From positions 392,437 to 456,436 of the forward strand of contig NZ_ML660019.1 of NCBI RefSeq assembly GCF_007004645.1: a stretch of 64,000 bases of DNA, written 5' to 3'. The notes below the pieces were generated by a model. That model saw only the letters and a list, made by a program, of their open reading frames with translations. It did no database searches and was not told the DNA's origin. The first letter of the stretch is position 1. Every line of letters begins with the position of its first letter. Of this stretch, positions 1 to 9,236 are shown in pieces. This DNA is from Aliiroseovarius halocynthiae (GTDB lineage: Bacteria; Pseudomonadota; Alphaproteobacteria; Rhodobacterales; Rhodobacteraceae). A program made the position numbers and the translations under genes.

Positions 1-167
1 GTTCGTAAACTGAAGCACTTGTCCCAAAATCAGTTCCATTGGCCTCTCCGTTTTTCGCCGTCGTTTAAGGTAGGCTGCGAAATTCACAGGTTCAATGTCT
101 TTCTGCCGGTTCACTTGCCTGTCTGTCTGTCCTATTGTCGGGCCAAGAAACGGACGGAGGGCGCGCG

Positions 168-1553
168 ATGCTGGATGACCAACAAATCGACGATACGCCC
201 GAAGAAGGTGACTACGAGCTGGATCGCCAAACCTTTGGCCCGGTTCGTGATGCGCTGGTCGCCGAAGATGCCCTTGCGCTTCAGACCCTTTTGGATCCTC
301 TGCACGCCGCAGACATTGCCGACCTTGTTGAACAGCTGCCCGAGGACGAGCGCGATACGTTCGTGCGTTTGTACGGCACCGAGTTTGACGGCGAGGTGTT
401 GTCCGAACTGGACGAGGGTCTGCGCGAAGACGTGGTTGGCGCGATGGAGCCCGCCGTTCTGGCCGAGGCCGTGCGCGATCTGGAAACAGATGACGTTGTT
501 GACCTGATCGAGGATTTGGACGACCCGCAGACCAAAGCTGTTCTGGATGCTCTGGATGATGATGACCGGGTGGTTGTCGAACAATCCCTGACTTATCCCG
601 AGGAATCGGCAGGCCGTCTTATGCAGCGCGAACTTGTGGTCGCGCCGGATCACTGGAATGTCGGGCAGACCATCGATTTCTTAAGATCGCAAGACGATTT
701 ACCCGAGCAGTTCTATCACGTGATTTTGGTTGATCCACGCATGCGCCCGACCGGATACGTCACATTGGGCCGCTTGATGGGAAGCGCACGCGACATCGCG
801 TTGACCGCGATTACCGAAGACAGCTTCCGCATCATTCCGGTTCTGCAGGACGAGGGCGAAGTGGCCTATGCCTTCAACCAGTACCACCTGATCTCGGCCC
901 CCGTTGTGGACGCGGATGAACGTCTGGTTGGCGTCATTACCATCGACGATGCGATGGCCATTCTGGATGAAGAGCACGAAGAAGACATTCTGCGTCTGGC
1001 AGGTGTGGGTGAAGAAAGCTCTCTGTCGGATAAGGTTGTGGAAACCACCAAGCGCCGCTTTCCGTGGTTGGCCGTGAACCTTGTGACCTCGATCTTGGCG
1101 TCGCTGGTCATCGCCCAGTTTGACGCAGTGATTGCCCAGTTCGTGGCTTTGGCTGTCTTGATGCCGATCGTTGCTTCGATGGGCGGGAATGCAGGCACAC
1201 AGTCCCTGACCGTGGCGGTGCGTGCGATTGCCACGAAAGACCTGACCTCGGCCAACTTGTGGCGCGTGATCTGGCGGGAAGCGGCCGTTGGGTTGGTGAA
1301 CGGGATCATCTTTGCGGTGGTCATGGGGATTGTTGGTGTCATCTGGTTTGGCACGCCCCTTTTGGGTGTCGTGATCGGCGTGGCGATGGTCGTGAACCTT
1401 GTGATCGCAGGGCTTGCAGGCGTTATCATTCCAGTGGTGCTGGATCGGTTGGATATCGACCCGGCACTGGCCTCGGGCGCGTTCGTGACTACGGTCACGG
1501 ATGTTGTGGGGTTCTTTGCCTTCCTTGGCCTTGCCGCCGTATTGCTGACTTGA
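168..1553 (+). CDS. mgtE: Magnesium transporter MgtE
   Basis: Probable Mg2+ channel/transporter of the inner membrane. An acidic N-terminal superhelical domain (about residues 25-135) precedes a CBS pair (about 135-260), and then about five membrane helices fill the last 180 residues. The membrane part carries the family-typical stretch MPIVASMGGNAGTQSL. In the family, the cytosolic N and CBS domains bind Mg2+ and close the pore when Mg2+ is high. An upstream in-frame TTG at 135 exists, but the ATG at 168 is preceded by GGAGG at a good distance, so I use it (461 aa, normal length). The next gene, formyl-THF cyclo-ligase, starts 21 bp after the stop and may be co-transcribed. Confidence 0.95.
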   Translation: MLDDQQIDDTPEEGDYELDRQTFGPVRDALVAEDALALQTLLDPLHAADIADLVEQLPEDERDTFVRLYGTEFDGEVLSELDEGLREDVVGAMEPAVLAEAVRDLETDDVVDLIEDLDDPQTKAVLDALDDDDRVVVEQSLTYPEESAGRLMQRELVVAPDHWNVGQTIDFLRSQDDLPEQFYHVILVDPRMRPTGYVTLGRLMGSARDIALTAITEDSFRIIPVLQDEGEVAYAFNQYHLISAPVVDADERLVGVITIDDAMAILDEEHEEDILRLAGVGEESSLSDKVVETTKRRFPWLAVNLVTSILASLVIAQFDAVIAQFVALAVLMPIVASMGGNAGTQSLTVAVRAIATKDLTSANLWRVIWREAAVGLVNGIIFAVVMGIVGVIWFGTPLLGVVIGVAMVVNLVIAGLAGVIIPVVLDRLDIDPALASGAFVTTVTDVVGFFAFLGLAAVLLT

Positions 1554-1574
1554 CCACCCTGACTGGATTTCGAC

Positions 1575-2135
1575 ATGACTGATCTGACTGCCGTGAAAGC
1601 GGCTGCCCGCAAAGCTGCCTTTGCCCGCCGAAAAGAGGCGCATTCTGAAGCGCGGTCTGCGCTGGGCGTGGCGCACTTGATTTCGGTTCTGAACGACCAC
1701 AAAGGCAAAGCGATTGCTGGCTATATGCCGATCCGGACCGAGATCAATCCCTTGCCCGCGATGGCGGCGATGGCCGCGTGGTCCACAATCGGCGTGCCGT
1801 ATATCGTGGGGGAAGGGCAGGCGCTGAACTTCGCCAATTGGCGCCCCGACAGTGACATGGTGGATGGCCCTTTTGGCGCACAAGTGCCCGCCGAGCTTGA
1901 GTTCATCACACCCGAGGTCGTTGTGGTCCCCTTGGTGGGCTTTGACCGAAACGGCGGGCGTCTGGGCTATGGCGGCGGTTTCTATGATCGTACGCTGGAA
2001 GGGCTGCGGGCCGCGCGTCCGACATTAGCAATCGGCTATGCCTACAGCGCACAAGAGGCAGAAGGGCTGCCGCTTGAACCCACTGACCAGCCCTTGGACG
2101 CGATTGTGACTGATGAAGGCGTGACTTGGTTCTAG
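1575..2135 (+). CDS. 5-formyltetrahydrofolate cyclo-ligase
   Basis: Cytosolic enzyme that converts 5-formyl-THF to 5,10-methenyl-THF with ATP, returning a stored folate to one-carbon metabolism. The family signature GYGGGFYDRTL near residue 133 is the ATP/phosphate-binding loop, and the N-terminal basic segment with KAAFARRKEAH fits the family. The length of 186 aa is normal. It follows mgtE at 21 bp and is followed by a hairpin terminator. The gene is known under several symbols (ygfA, fau), so none is assigned. Confidence 0.92.
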   Translation: MTDLTAVKAAARKAAFARRKEAHSEARSALGVAHLISVLNDHKGKAIAGYMPIRTEINPLPAMAAMAAWSTIGVPYIVGEGQALNFANWRPDSDMVDGPFGAQVPAELEFITPEVVVVPLVGFDRNGGRLGYGGGFYDRTLEGLRAARPTLAIGYAYSAQEAEGLPLEPTDQPLDAIVTDEGVTWF

Positions 2136-2149
2136 CGCCCAACAGCAAA

Positions 2150-2183
2150 CGGGCCCACTTTTGTCAGCGGGCCCGAAGGTTTT
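2150..2183. terminator. Hairpin terminator between convergent genes
   Basis: CGGGCCC (2150-2156) and GGGCCCG (2169-2175) form a 7-bp GC stem with a 12-nt loop, followed by AAGGTTTTC on the plus strand. It lies between the stops of two convergent genes and could serve both. Confidence 0.6.
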
Positions 2184-2194
2184 CAGATCAAGCT

Positions 2195-3511
2195 TTACTC
2201 GGCGGGCATCGGTTCGCGGTTGCGGAACCATCCCAATCGGCGAAACAACATCCAATCCAACAGCAATGCAAGGATCAGGCTAGCGCCCATCAACGGCAGC
2301 AGGATCATCAAAACAATTACGGTAAGGCCCATGCCCCAGCCTAGCTTGGCTTCGGGTGCACGTGGCACGCCCAGCTCGCCCTCTGGGCGGCGTTTCCACC
2401 ACGCGACAAAACCGGACACGGCCAGCAAAACGCCCAAACCCGCGGCCAGCGTGTTCAGCGCAAGGTTAAGTGGGCCGAACAGCTCGCCCTGATGCAGGCT
2501 GATGCCGTAGGAGACGGTTCTGGCAATGATCGGATTGTCACTGAAGTCGATCCGTTTCAGGACGTCGCCAGAATACTGGTCCACCACAAGCTCTGTCTGC
2601 TCCGACCGGACGCGTGAGGCTGAGTGCATCCAATAAGACGCGTCGGGTTTGCGCGGTGGCTTGATCTCCATCGGGAAGGCCAGCCCTTGGTTGCGCCCGA
2701 TTGCGACGATCTGTGCGATGGGCAGTGTCTCTCCGCTATCCATTGTGGATTTCGGCGCGCCCCCACCAAAGCGCAGCGACACGCTTTTCTGTCCGGTTTG
2801 TGTTTGCACATAGCTTAGCCCGCCGCCCCAGGCATCCGTCCATGGCAGGCCCGAAATCAGCAGCGGCGTGATCAGTAAGGCTGCAAGCATCCCTGTGAAC
2901 ATATGCGTCTCGCGCCACCATGCCCGACCGTTCGAGCGGGGCAGTGAAACCGCGTCGCGCAAGCTGCGCTTTCCACGTGGCCACCACAGGATGACGCCAG
3001 TGATCATTAAAACGATGGCCCAATGGGCGGCGAGTTCGACAAACTTGGTGCCGATCTTTCCGCCCAGAAGTTCTCCGTGGAACTTTTTGACCATGCGCAT
3101 GAACAATTTGCCGCGCGGAACCGAGGCCAAGACCTCGCCCGTATATGGGTTCACCCATGCGACCGAGCGTACATTGTCGCCGGTGTTGTACTCGATCTGG
3201 GTGGATCGGGTCGGGTCCTCATACACGGTGATCAAGCGAAGGCGCTTCATGCCATGTGCATCGGTCAATGCATCGATTTGGTCGGCATAGCTCAGCTTTG
3301 GTCCGGTGATGTCGACATGGGTGCGGTCGGCGTAAAGCCAGCTTTCGATTTGAGGTTTGTAAAGATAAAGCCCGCCGGAAAGGGATAGGATCAGCATGAA
3401 GGGCAGCACATAAAGCGCAGCCAGAAAATGCCATTTCCATACGAGGCGATAGAAGGCGCCGCCCGATAGGCGCGCCTGTGCGACCGGGGCCGCAGTTTCC
3501 TGAAGTGTCAT
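2195..3511 (-). CDS. PepSY-associated membrane protein
   Basis: Inner-membrane protein of the PepSY-TM family (438 aa). Helices are visible at about residues 28-52, 160-180, 205-225 and 340-365, with one or two more near the C terminus (about 395-420). Family members are found beside siderophore or haem uptake genes and are proposed to act as iron or flavin-linked reductases, but no biochemical role is settled. The first helix is followed by a periplasmic PepSY-like region containing YTGEVL. No TonB receptor is adjacent here. A small secreted or membrane protein gene lies just upstream on the same strand (stop 35 bp before this start), so the two may form an operon. Confidence 0.8.
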   Translation of the reverse strand: MTLQETAAPVAQARLSGGAFYRLVWKWHFLAALYVLPFMLILSLSGGLYLYKPQIESWLYADRTHVDITGPKLSYADQIDALTDAHGMKRLRLITVYEDPTRSTQIEYNTGDNVRSVAWVNPYTGEVLASVPRGKLFMRMVKKFHGELLGGKIGTKFVELAAHWAIVLMITGVILWWPRGKRSLRDAVSLPRSNGRAWWRETHMFTGMLAALLITPLLISGLPWTDAWGGGLSYVQTQTGQKSVSLRFGGGAPKSTMDSGETLPIAQIVAIGRNQGLAFPMEIKPPRKPDASYWMHSASRVRSEQTELVVDQYSGDVLKRIDFSDNPIIARTVSYGISLHQGELFGPLNLALNTLAAGLGVLLAVSGFVAWWKRRPEGELGVPRAPEAKLGWGMGLTVIVLMILLPLMGASLILALLLDWMLFRRLGWFRNREPMPAE

Positions 3512-3546
3512 AGGTATATCCTTGAAAATCTGAGATGTGGTGTGTG

Positions 3547-3915
3547 TCAGACAGTCAGGATTGGAGGGGCACGCGCAGGTCTACGCCGCAAGTATGGGGG
3601 ATCTGTCCGGGCGGTGTGTCGAAAAAGGCCCGCAACCTGTCCGTGGTTTCGCGACAGAGTTTGCCACAGGGGTACGGCGCGCGCGTCAGCTTGAAGGATG
3701 TCACCCATGATACAGGGTGCGCTGTTCGCGTCTTCGGCCGTTTCAACTGGGTTGCCTTGCGCGTCCAGCCTGATGGTCACAATCCCATCGCCGGTACACA
3801 GGACCACGACCTGAAGATCCCCAAGCAGCACCATTTGCACAGCCGATCCGACCTTGGGCAAGATAATCGCAAGGCTTAGGACAAGGACCAATATGATGCG
3901 GTGTGCTGCATTCAT
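3547..3915 (-). CDS. Small secreted DUF2946-like protein
   Basis: About 122 aa starting at MNAAHRI, with a hydrophobic N-terminal segment (LVLVLSLAIILPKVGSA) that looks like a signal peptide or anchor. Two cysteines occur in the mature part (VVLCTGDG and APCIMGD), an arrangement reminiscent of DUF2946 proteins, which often sit next to metal-uptake genes. A longer frame upstream exists, but it overlaps the divergent phosphoesterase gene and lacks a sensible N terminus. It is placed 35 bp before the PepSY protein on the same strand. Function is unknown. Confidence 0.55.
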   Translation of the reverse strand: MNAAHRIILVLVLSLAIILPKVGSAVQMVLLGDLQVVVLCTGDGIVTIRLDAQGNPVETAEDANSAPCIMGDILQADARAVPLWQTLSRNHGQVAGLFRHTARTDPPYLRRRPARAPPILTV

Positions 3916-4015
3916 GGCGTGTATGTGCCCCAGCGCGATCGAAACCGCCAGAAGATTGTGCAGGGCCCCTGCTGGGTCTTGCCCTTTCGGGCCGAGCCGC
4001 CTAGGGCTGTTGGGT

Positions 4016-4840
4016 ATGAAGATACTCTTTCTTGGCGATATTATGGGGCGTGCCGGGCGGCGCGCAGTGACGGAGCGGCTGAAGACGCTGCGTGAGGAAT
4101 GGAAGCTCGATTTCGTGGTCGCGAATGGCGAAAATGCCACCAGCGGTCATGGGCTGAACGCGGGGCACGCGAAGACGCTGCTGGATGCAGGTGTGGATGT
4201 GATCACCCTTGGCGATCACGCGTTTGATCAGCGCGATATGCTAAGCTTTTGCGAGCAGGAAAAACGCATTATCCGCCCGTTGAATTTTGCCAAGGATTGT
4301 CCCGGAGTGGGCGCGCGTGTCTTCACAGATGTGCGTGGCCGCAAGATCCTTGTGACACAGGTTTTGGGGCAAGTCTTTATGAAGCGGGCTTATGATGATC
4401 CGTTCTCGGCCGTTGATCTGGTGTTGAAGCGGCACACGCTGGGCGGGGCTGTGCAGGCGTCTTTGGTGGATATCCACTGCGAAGCCACGTCCGAGAAGAT
4501 GGGCGTGGGTCATTGGTGCGACGGACGCGCCAGTGTGGTAGTGGGCACGCATACCCACATCCCGACCGGCGACGCGCAAATCCTGCCCAAAGGCACTGCG
4601 TTTATGGCGGATGCTGGGATGTGCGGCGATTATGACAGTGTGATTGGCATGCAGAAGGAAGAGCCAATGCGCCGCTTTGTCACGGGCATGGCAAAAGGGC
4701 GTTTCACCCCAGCGGAAGGCGAGGCAACGCTGTCTGGCCTTTACATCGAAACGGATGACCGGACCGGCAAGGCCACGCGCGTTCAGATGGTGCGAAACGG
4801 GGGGCGTTTGGTGCCATCCTCGCCCTTGGATGCGGGCTGA
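4016..4840 (+). CDS. YmdB-family metallophosphoesterase
   Basis: 274-aa cytosolic enzyme of the TIGR00282/YmdB family, whose studied members hydrolyse 2',3'-cyclic nucleotides. Metal-binding motifs are visible in family order: MKILFLGDIMGRAGR at the N terminus, NGENAT, TLGDHAFDQ and GTHTHIPTGDAQ. The start at 4016 places GDIMG at the beginning, as in homologues; the open frame continues upstream but only over the divergent gene's start. It stands alone, followed by an 80-bp gap before the first SLC13 permease. Confidence 0.92.
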   Translation: MKILFLGDIMGRAGRRAVTERLKTLREEWKLDFVVANGENATSGHGLNAGHAKTLLDAGVDVITLGDHAFDQRDMLSFCEQEKRIIRPLNFAKDCPGVGARVFTDVRGRKILVTQVLGQVFMKRAYDDPFSAVDLVLKRHTLGGAVQASLVDIHCEATSEKMGVGHWCDGRASVVVGTHTHIPTGDAQILPKGTAFMADAGMCGDYDSVIGMQKEEPMRRFVTGMAKGRFTPAEGEATLSGLYIETDDRTGKATRVQMVRNGGRLVPSSPLDAG

Positions 4841-4923
4841 TTTCCCAACCGCCCTAAAACCGCGCTTGCCCCTGTGCATTCGGCAGGGCAAAACTGGTCC
4901 AAGTGATTAAATGGGGACAGTGC

Positions 4924-6702
4924 ATGGGTTTATTCGAGTTCAGTGCCAACACGCAGGCTGTGATCGCCCTGATGACCGTGGCCGGGATGTTCGTGCTGTT
5001 TCTGCGCGAAAGCTTCCCAACTGAAGTTGTCGCCATTGGCGGTGTCTCGATCATGCTGGTCATGGGCATTCTGGACTATGAAAGCGCGCTTGAAGTGCTG
5101 TCAAACCCAGCTCCATGGACCATCGCCGCCATGTTTATCGTGATGGGCGCGCTGGTACGTACAGGCGCGCTTCAGTGGTTCACGCAGATTGCGGAAAAGA
5201 AAGCCGAGCACAGTCCAATGATGGCTCTGGCCGCGTTGATGGGATTCGTCGTAATCTCGTCTGCTGTGGTGTCGAACACACCTGTTGTTGTGGTGATGAT
5301 CCCTGTTTTCATACAGCTTGCCAAGAAAATCGGACGTTCGGCGTCAAAGCTGCTGATCCCGCTGAGTTATGGGGCCATTTTAGGGGGCACGCTTACGCTG
5401 ATCGGCACCTCGACCAACCTGCTTGTGGATGGTGTGGCGCGCGAAGGCGGGTTGGAGCCCTTCACGATTTTCGAGGTCACGCCCCTGGGCATCGTGCTGG
5501 TTGCGTGGGGCATGATTTACCTGCGTTTCATCGCGCCAAAGATCCTGCCAGATCGCGACAGTATGGCCACGCTGTTGACGGATAAGTCCCGCAAAAAGTT
5601 TTTTACCGAGGCCGTGATCCCGCCGGAAAGCAACCTGATTGGCCGCGAGGTGAACGGGGTGCAACTGTTCAAACGCGAAGGCGTCCGACTGGTCGACGTG
5701 GTGCGCGGTGATACCTCGCTGCGCCGTGATCTAACCGGTGTGACACTTCAGGTCGGCGACCGCGTTGTTTTGCGCACAGCAATGACCGAGCTTCTAAGCC
5801 TTCAGCGCGACAAAGGCCTGAAGCGCGTGGATCAGGTGTCGGCAGTCGAAACCACGACGGTCGAGGTTCTGATCTCGCCCGATTGCAAGATGGTGGGCAA
5901 GCGGTTGGGAAAAATGCGCCTGCGTCGGCGCTATGGTGTCTATCCGTTGGCGGTGCATCGCAAGAACCAGAATATTGGCCGACAGCTGGACGATCTGGTG
6001 GTCCGCGTCGGTGATACGCTTTTGCTGGAAGGGGCACCTGAAGATATCCAGCGCTTGGCGCAGGACATGGATCTGGTGGACGTCACCGCCCCATCGGATC
6101 GCGAATACCGTCGCGGTCACGCCCCTATTGCAGTGGCGGCGCTGATTGGGCTTGTCGCCTTGGCAGGGTTCGGGGTCGCTCCGATATTCCTGCTGGCTGT
6201 CTTGGCGGTGGCCGTTGTGCTGTTGACCCGCTGCATCGACGCGGACGAGGCTTTCGGGGCAGTGGATGGGCGCCTTTTGGTTCTTATTTTCTCGATGCTT
6301 GGAATTGGCGCCGCACTTGAAAGCTCGGGCGCAGTGGCGCTGATCGCGGAAGGGATTGCACCGATTTTGGGCAAGCTGCCACCCTTCCTGATTGTCTGGG
6401 CGATTTACCTGCTGACGTCTGTATTGACCGAACTGGTCTCGAACAATGCGGTCGCTGTGGTGGTCACGCCGATTGCCATTGGGTTGGCAACGGCACTGGG
6501 CCTTGATCCGCGCCCGTTGGTAGTGGCCGTGATGGTGGCCGCATCTGCCAGCTTTGCGACGCCGATTGGGTATCAGACGAACACGCTTGTTTACGGTCCG
6601 GGGGGCTATAAGTTTTCGGACTTCCTGAAGGTTGGTATCCCGTTGAACCTGTCCGTGGGCATTTTGGCGTCGGCTCTTATCCCGGTCTTCTGGCCGCTCT
6701 GA
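4924..6702 (+). CDS. SLC13-type permease with RCK_C domains
   Basis: Inner-membrane anion permease of the divalent anion:sodium symporter superfamily (592 aa). Two membrane halves flank a cytosolic insert (about residues 210-395) that contains two TrkA-C/RCK_C-like domains (VLISPDCKMVGKRLG marks the second). Family motifs include SNTPVVVVMIP and, near the end, PIGYQTNTLVYGPGGYKF. Substrate cannot be read from sequence; sulfate, dicarboxylates or other anions are possible. The ATG at 4924 with GGGGAC upstream is preferred over GTG at 4903. It is convergent with a paralogue 64 bp downstream. Confidence 0.88.
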   Translation: MGLFEFSANTQAVIALMTVAGMFVLFLRESFPTEVVAIGGVSIMLVMGILDYESALEVLSNPAPWTIAAMFIVMGALVRTGALQWFTQIAEKKAEHSPMMALAALMGFVVISSAVVSNTPVVVVMIPVFIQLAKKIGRSASKLLIPLSYGAILGGTLTLIGTSTNLLVDGVAREGGLEPFTIFEVTPLGIVLVAWGMIYLRFIAPKILPDRDSMATLLTDKSRKKFFTEAVIPPESNLIGREVNGVQLFKREGVRLVDVVRGDTSLRRDLTGVTLQVGDRVVLRTAMTELLSLQRDKGLKRVDQVSAVETTTVEVLISPDCKMVGKRLGKMRLRRRYGVYPLAVHRKNQNIGRQLDDLVVRVGDTLLLEGAPEDIQRLAQDMDLVDVTAPSDREYRRGHAPIAVAALIGLVALAGFGVAPIFLLAVLAVAVVLLTRCIDADEAFGAVDGRLLVLIFSMLGIGAALESSGAVALIAEGIAPILGKLPPFLIVWAIYLLTSVLTELVSNNAVAVVVTPIAIGLATALGLDPRPLVVAVMVAASASFATPIGYQTNTLVYGPGGYKFSDFLKVGIPLNLSVGILASALIPVFWPL

Positions 6703-6750
6703 TGACCTTTTTCTTGTCAGAAATATCCTGGGGTGAGCGCGGCAGGCGCG

Positions 6751-6768
6751 AGGGGCAAAGCCCCTTTT
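6751..6768. terminator. Hairpin between convergent permease genes
   Basis: AGGGGC-AAA-GCCCCT followed by TTT on the plus strand forms a compact terminator-like hairpin in the 64-bp space between two convergent SLC13 genes. Confidence 0.6.
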
Positions 6769-8548
6769 ACAGCGGCCAGAACACCAAAATTGCCGGGATC
6801 GACACGGCCACAACCAAGATTTCAAGCGGCAGCCCCATACGCCAGTAGTCTCCGAACTTATAACCGCCGGGGCCAAGGATCAGAGTGTTGTTTTTGTGCC
6901 CAATGGGCGTCAGGAACGCACAAGATGCTGCGATTGCGACGGCCATAAGGAAGGGGTCCGGGTTTTTTCCAAGGGCTTGTGCCATCTGGATGCCAACCGG
7001 GGCTGCGACGATGGTGGTTGCGGTGTTGTTCAACACATCTGACAGGGTCATGGTCACGATCATCAACACGGTTAGGACGGCCCAGGCGGGAAGCCCCTGC
7101 GTGATCCCCACCAGTGTTCCGGCAATCAGCTCTGTCCCGCCCGAAGATTCCAATGCGGCACCCAATGGGATCATCGAGCCCAGAAGGACCACCACGGGCC
7201 ATTCGATATGGGTATAAAGCTCGGAAAGCGGGACGATCTTGGCCAGCACATATCCAACCACAACAAGCCCAAGTGCGACGGGCAGATAGATCAGGCCAAG
7301 ACTTGCGGCAGCAACGGCAGCAGCAAACAGTCCGATGGCCAGCCAGACTTTTTCGTCGCGCGTCACGGTCAATCCGCGTTCCGCCAAAGGCAGGCAGCCC
7401 AGCCATTCGGTGACGTCGGCCTCGGACCCTTGTGGCACCAGAAGTAGCAAAATGTCGCCCGGTTGGACTTCGGTCTTGCGAACCTGTTTGTTGATCTTTT
7501 TGCCCGCACGCGAAATGCCCATCAGGACCGAGCGTTGCCGCCAATTCAGCCCGATGGCCTGCGCGGTTTTCCCGGCGATGCGGGCGTTTTCTGGAACGAC
7601 CACTTCAATCTTGGACAGGCCATCACCCTCGGCCTTCAGCTTTTCTTCGCGGGTTTCTTCCGCGAAAGCCAGACCGGTGGCGGCACGAAATTCATCCAGC
7701 GCCTCGGGCGTGGCTTCAAGCACCAGCGCGTCATCTGCCTGAAGTTTCGTTGCGCGCTGGGTGCCATAGCGGCGCGTACCACTGCGTACCAGTCCAAGGA
7801 TCGCAACGTCGTTCTTTTCGGCGATTTCAAGCAGTTCTTTTACACGCTTGCCGATATGCTTTGAGCCCTCCGGAACGGTCAGTTCAGCAACATATTGGCC
7901 AAAGTCGTCCATCGGGTTGGACCCATTCTTGCCGGCATCAGGCTGTGGGATTAGCCGCCAGCCGATCAAAGCGACGAAAATCAGGCCCGCGATGGCTGTT
8001 ACGCCGCCGACCGGCGCAAAATCGAACATCTTGAACGGCTCGCCCAATGCGTCCTCGCGGATCGAGGCGATGATGATGTTGGGGGGCGTCCCGATTAGTG
8101 TGACCATGCCACCAAGGATGGTAGCAAAGGACAACGGCATCAAACTGAGGCCCACGGGCCGCGCGGCCTTGCGCGCGGTCTGGATGTCGACGGGCATCAA
8201 AAGCGCCAGCGCGGCCACGTTGTTCATGAAGGCAGACAGGACCCCGCCAATGGCTCCCATCAAGGCGATATGTGCGCCCAGTGAGCGCGACGCGTCAACA
8301 AGTGTGCGGGTGATCAAAAATACCGCCCCTGACCGTACCAGCCCGGCAGACACGACCAGCACCAATGCCACAACCAGTGTGGCGGGGTGGCCGAAGCCGG
8401 AAAATGCCTCTTTCGTGGGGACAACGCCAAGCACGACCCCCAGCATCAGCGCAGAAAAGGCTACGATATCATAGCGAAAACGGCCCCAAAGAAGCAGGCC
8501 GAAGACGGCCCCGAAAAGCGAAAACAGGATGATCTGATCAGTTGTCAT
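6767..8548 (-). CDS. SLC13-type permease with RCK_C domains (paralogue)
   Basis: 593-aa inner-membrane permease with the same plan as its convergent neighbour: N-terminal helices, a cytosolic insert with two RCK_C-like domains (about residues 205-380), then C-terminal helices. The final segment PIGHKNNTLILGPGGYKFGD parallels the neighbour's last 50 residues, and both proteins end in FWPL. Sequence elsewhere is well diverged, so this is an old duplication or two independent family members. The ATG at 8548 is chosen over the TTG two codons upstream. Substrate is unknown. Confidence 0.88.
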   Translation of the reverse strand: MTTDQIILFSLFGAVFGLLLWGRFRYDIVAFSALMLGVVLGVVPTKEAFSGFGHPATLVVALVLVVSAGLVRSGAVFLITRTLVDASRSLGAHIALMGAIGGVLSAFMNNVAALALLMPVDIQTARKAARPVGLSLMPLSFATILGGMVTLIGTPPNIIIASIREDALGEPFKMFDFAPVGGVTAIAGLIFVALIGWRLIPQPDAGKNGSNPMDDFGQYVAELTVPEGSKHIGKRVKELLEIAEKNDVAILGLVRSGTRRYGTQRATKLQADDALVLEATPEALDEFRAATGLAFAEETREEKLKAEGDGLSKIEVVVPENARIAGKTAQAIGLNWRQRSVLMGISRAGKKINKQVRKTEVQPGDILLLLVPQGSEADVTEWLGCLPLAERGLTVTRDEKVWLAIGLFAAAVAAASLGLIYLPVALGLVVVGYVLAKIVPLSELYTHIEWPVVVLLGSMIPLGAALESSGGTELIAGTLVGITQGLPAWAVLTVLMIVTMTLSDVLNNTATTIVAAPVGIQMAQALGKNPDPFLMAVAIAASCAFLTPIGHKNNTLILGPGGYKFGDYWRMGLPLEILVVAVSIPAILVFWPL

Positions 8549-8579
8549 GCCCAAGGCTTACCGCGTGGACGTGGGCGCG

Positions 8580-9173
8580 TCACCCGTAGATTACGGGGAA
8601 AAGTGTGGCAACAAGCAGCAGGGCCATGGTGATGTTGAAGGCGCGCAGCCGTGTTGGGTTGGTCAGGATGACGCGTATTTTCTGGCCCAGAATCGTCCAG
8701 GTTGACACTGAAGGTAAGTTCACTGCTCCAAATATCAACGCCACCAGCACGACAGCCCCCAAATCGCGCGAGGGTGCATAGGCGCTGATTGCTGTAAGAG
8801 CCATGGCCCACGCTTTGGGGTTTACCCACTGAAAGGCTGAGGCCTGCAAAAACGTCATCGGTGTGCCGCCGGTTTTGCCCGTTCCTGGCTCGGAGGCGCG
8901 GGCGATTTTCCACGCAAGCCAAAGCAAATACAGCACACTGCCTGTCTTCAGTGCCAAATAGCTGACCGGGTAGGCGTCAAAAAGCTGCATCAGCCCCGCG
9001 CCCACAAGCACCACCATCAATGTAAAGCCAAGTCCGACGCCAAGCATATGCGGGATGGTGCGGATAAACCCGAAATTTGCCCCCGATGCCATGAGCATCA
9101 GATTGTTCGGTCCGGGCGTGATGGACGACACGAAGGCGAAGGTCACAAGGGCGAGGAGAAGGTCATATGTCAT
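8580..9173 (-). CDS. LysE-family amino-acid exporter
   Basis: 197-aa inner-membrane protein of the LysE/RhtB family, which exports amino acids. The N-terminal signature SSITPGPNNLMLMASG is characteristic, and six hydrophobic segments fit the family. The start at 9173 (MTYDLLL) places the first helix immediately after the start; an in-frame extension to 9242 would overlap the divergent regulator. It is transcribed divergently from an Lrp/AsnC regulator across a 63-bp space, the usual arrangement for a regulator controlling an exporter by amino-acid sensing. The particular substrate is not determined. Confidence 0.9.
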   Translation of the reverse strand: MTYDLLLALVTFAFVSSITPGPNNLMLMASGANFGFIRTIPHMLGVGLGFTLMVVLVGAGLMQLFDAYPVSYLALKTGSVLYLLWLAWKIARASEPGTGKTGGTPMTFLQASAFQWVNPKAWAMALTAISAYAPSRDLGAVVLVALIFGAVNLPSVSTWTILGQKIRVILTNPTRLRAFNITMALLLVATLFPVIYG

Positions 9174-9236
9174 TGCCGGATTGTTGCTGATAGTTTGCGC
9201 TTGTGGATTGCAAAGTTGTGAAAAAATGACGTAGTA

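Noticed and set aside
4196-4206. GTGATCAC cores inside coding sequence (also near 13216, 16553, 29916, 56824, 60309, 63391)
   Set aside because: These fall inside genes, largely as GTG-ATC-ACC (Val-Ile-Thr) codons, and are single; they are expected by codon use and are not counted as operators.
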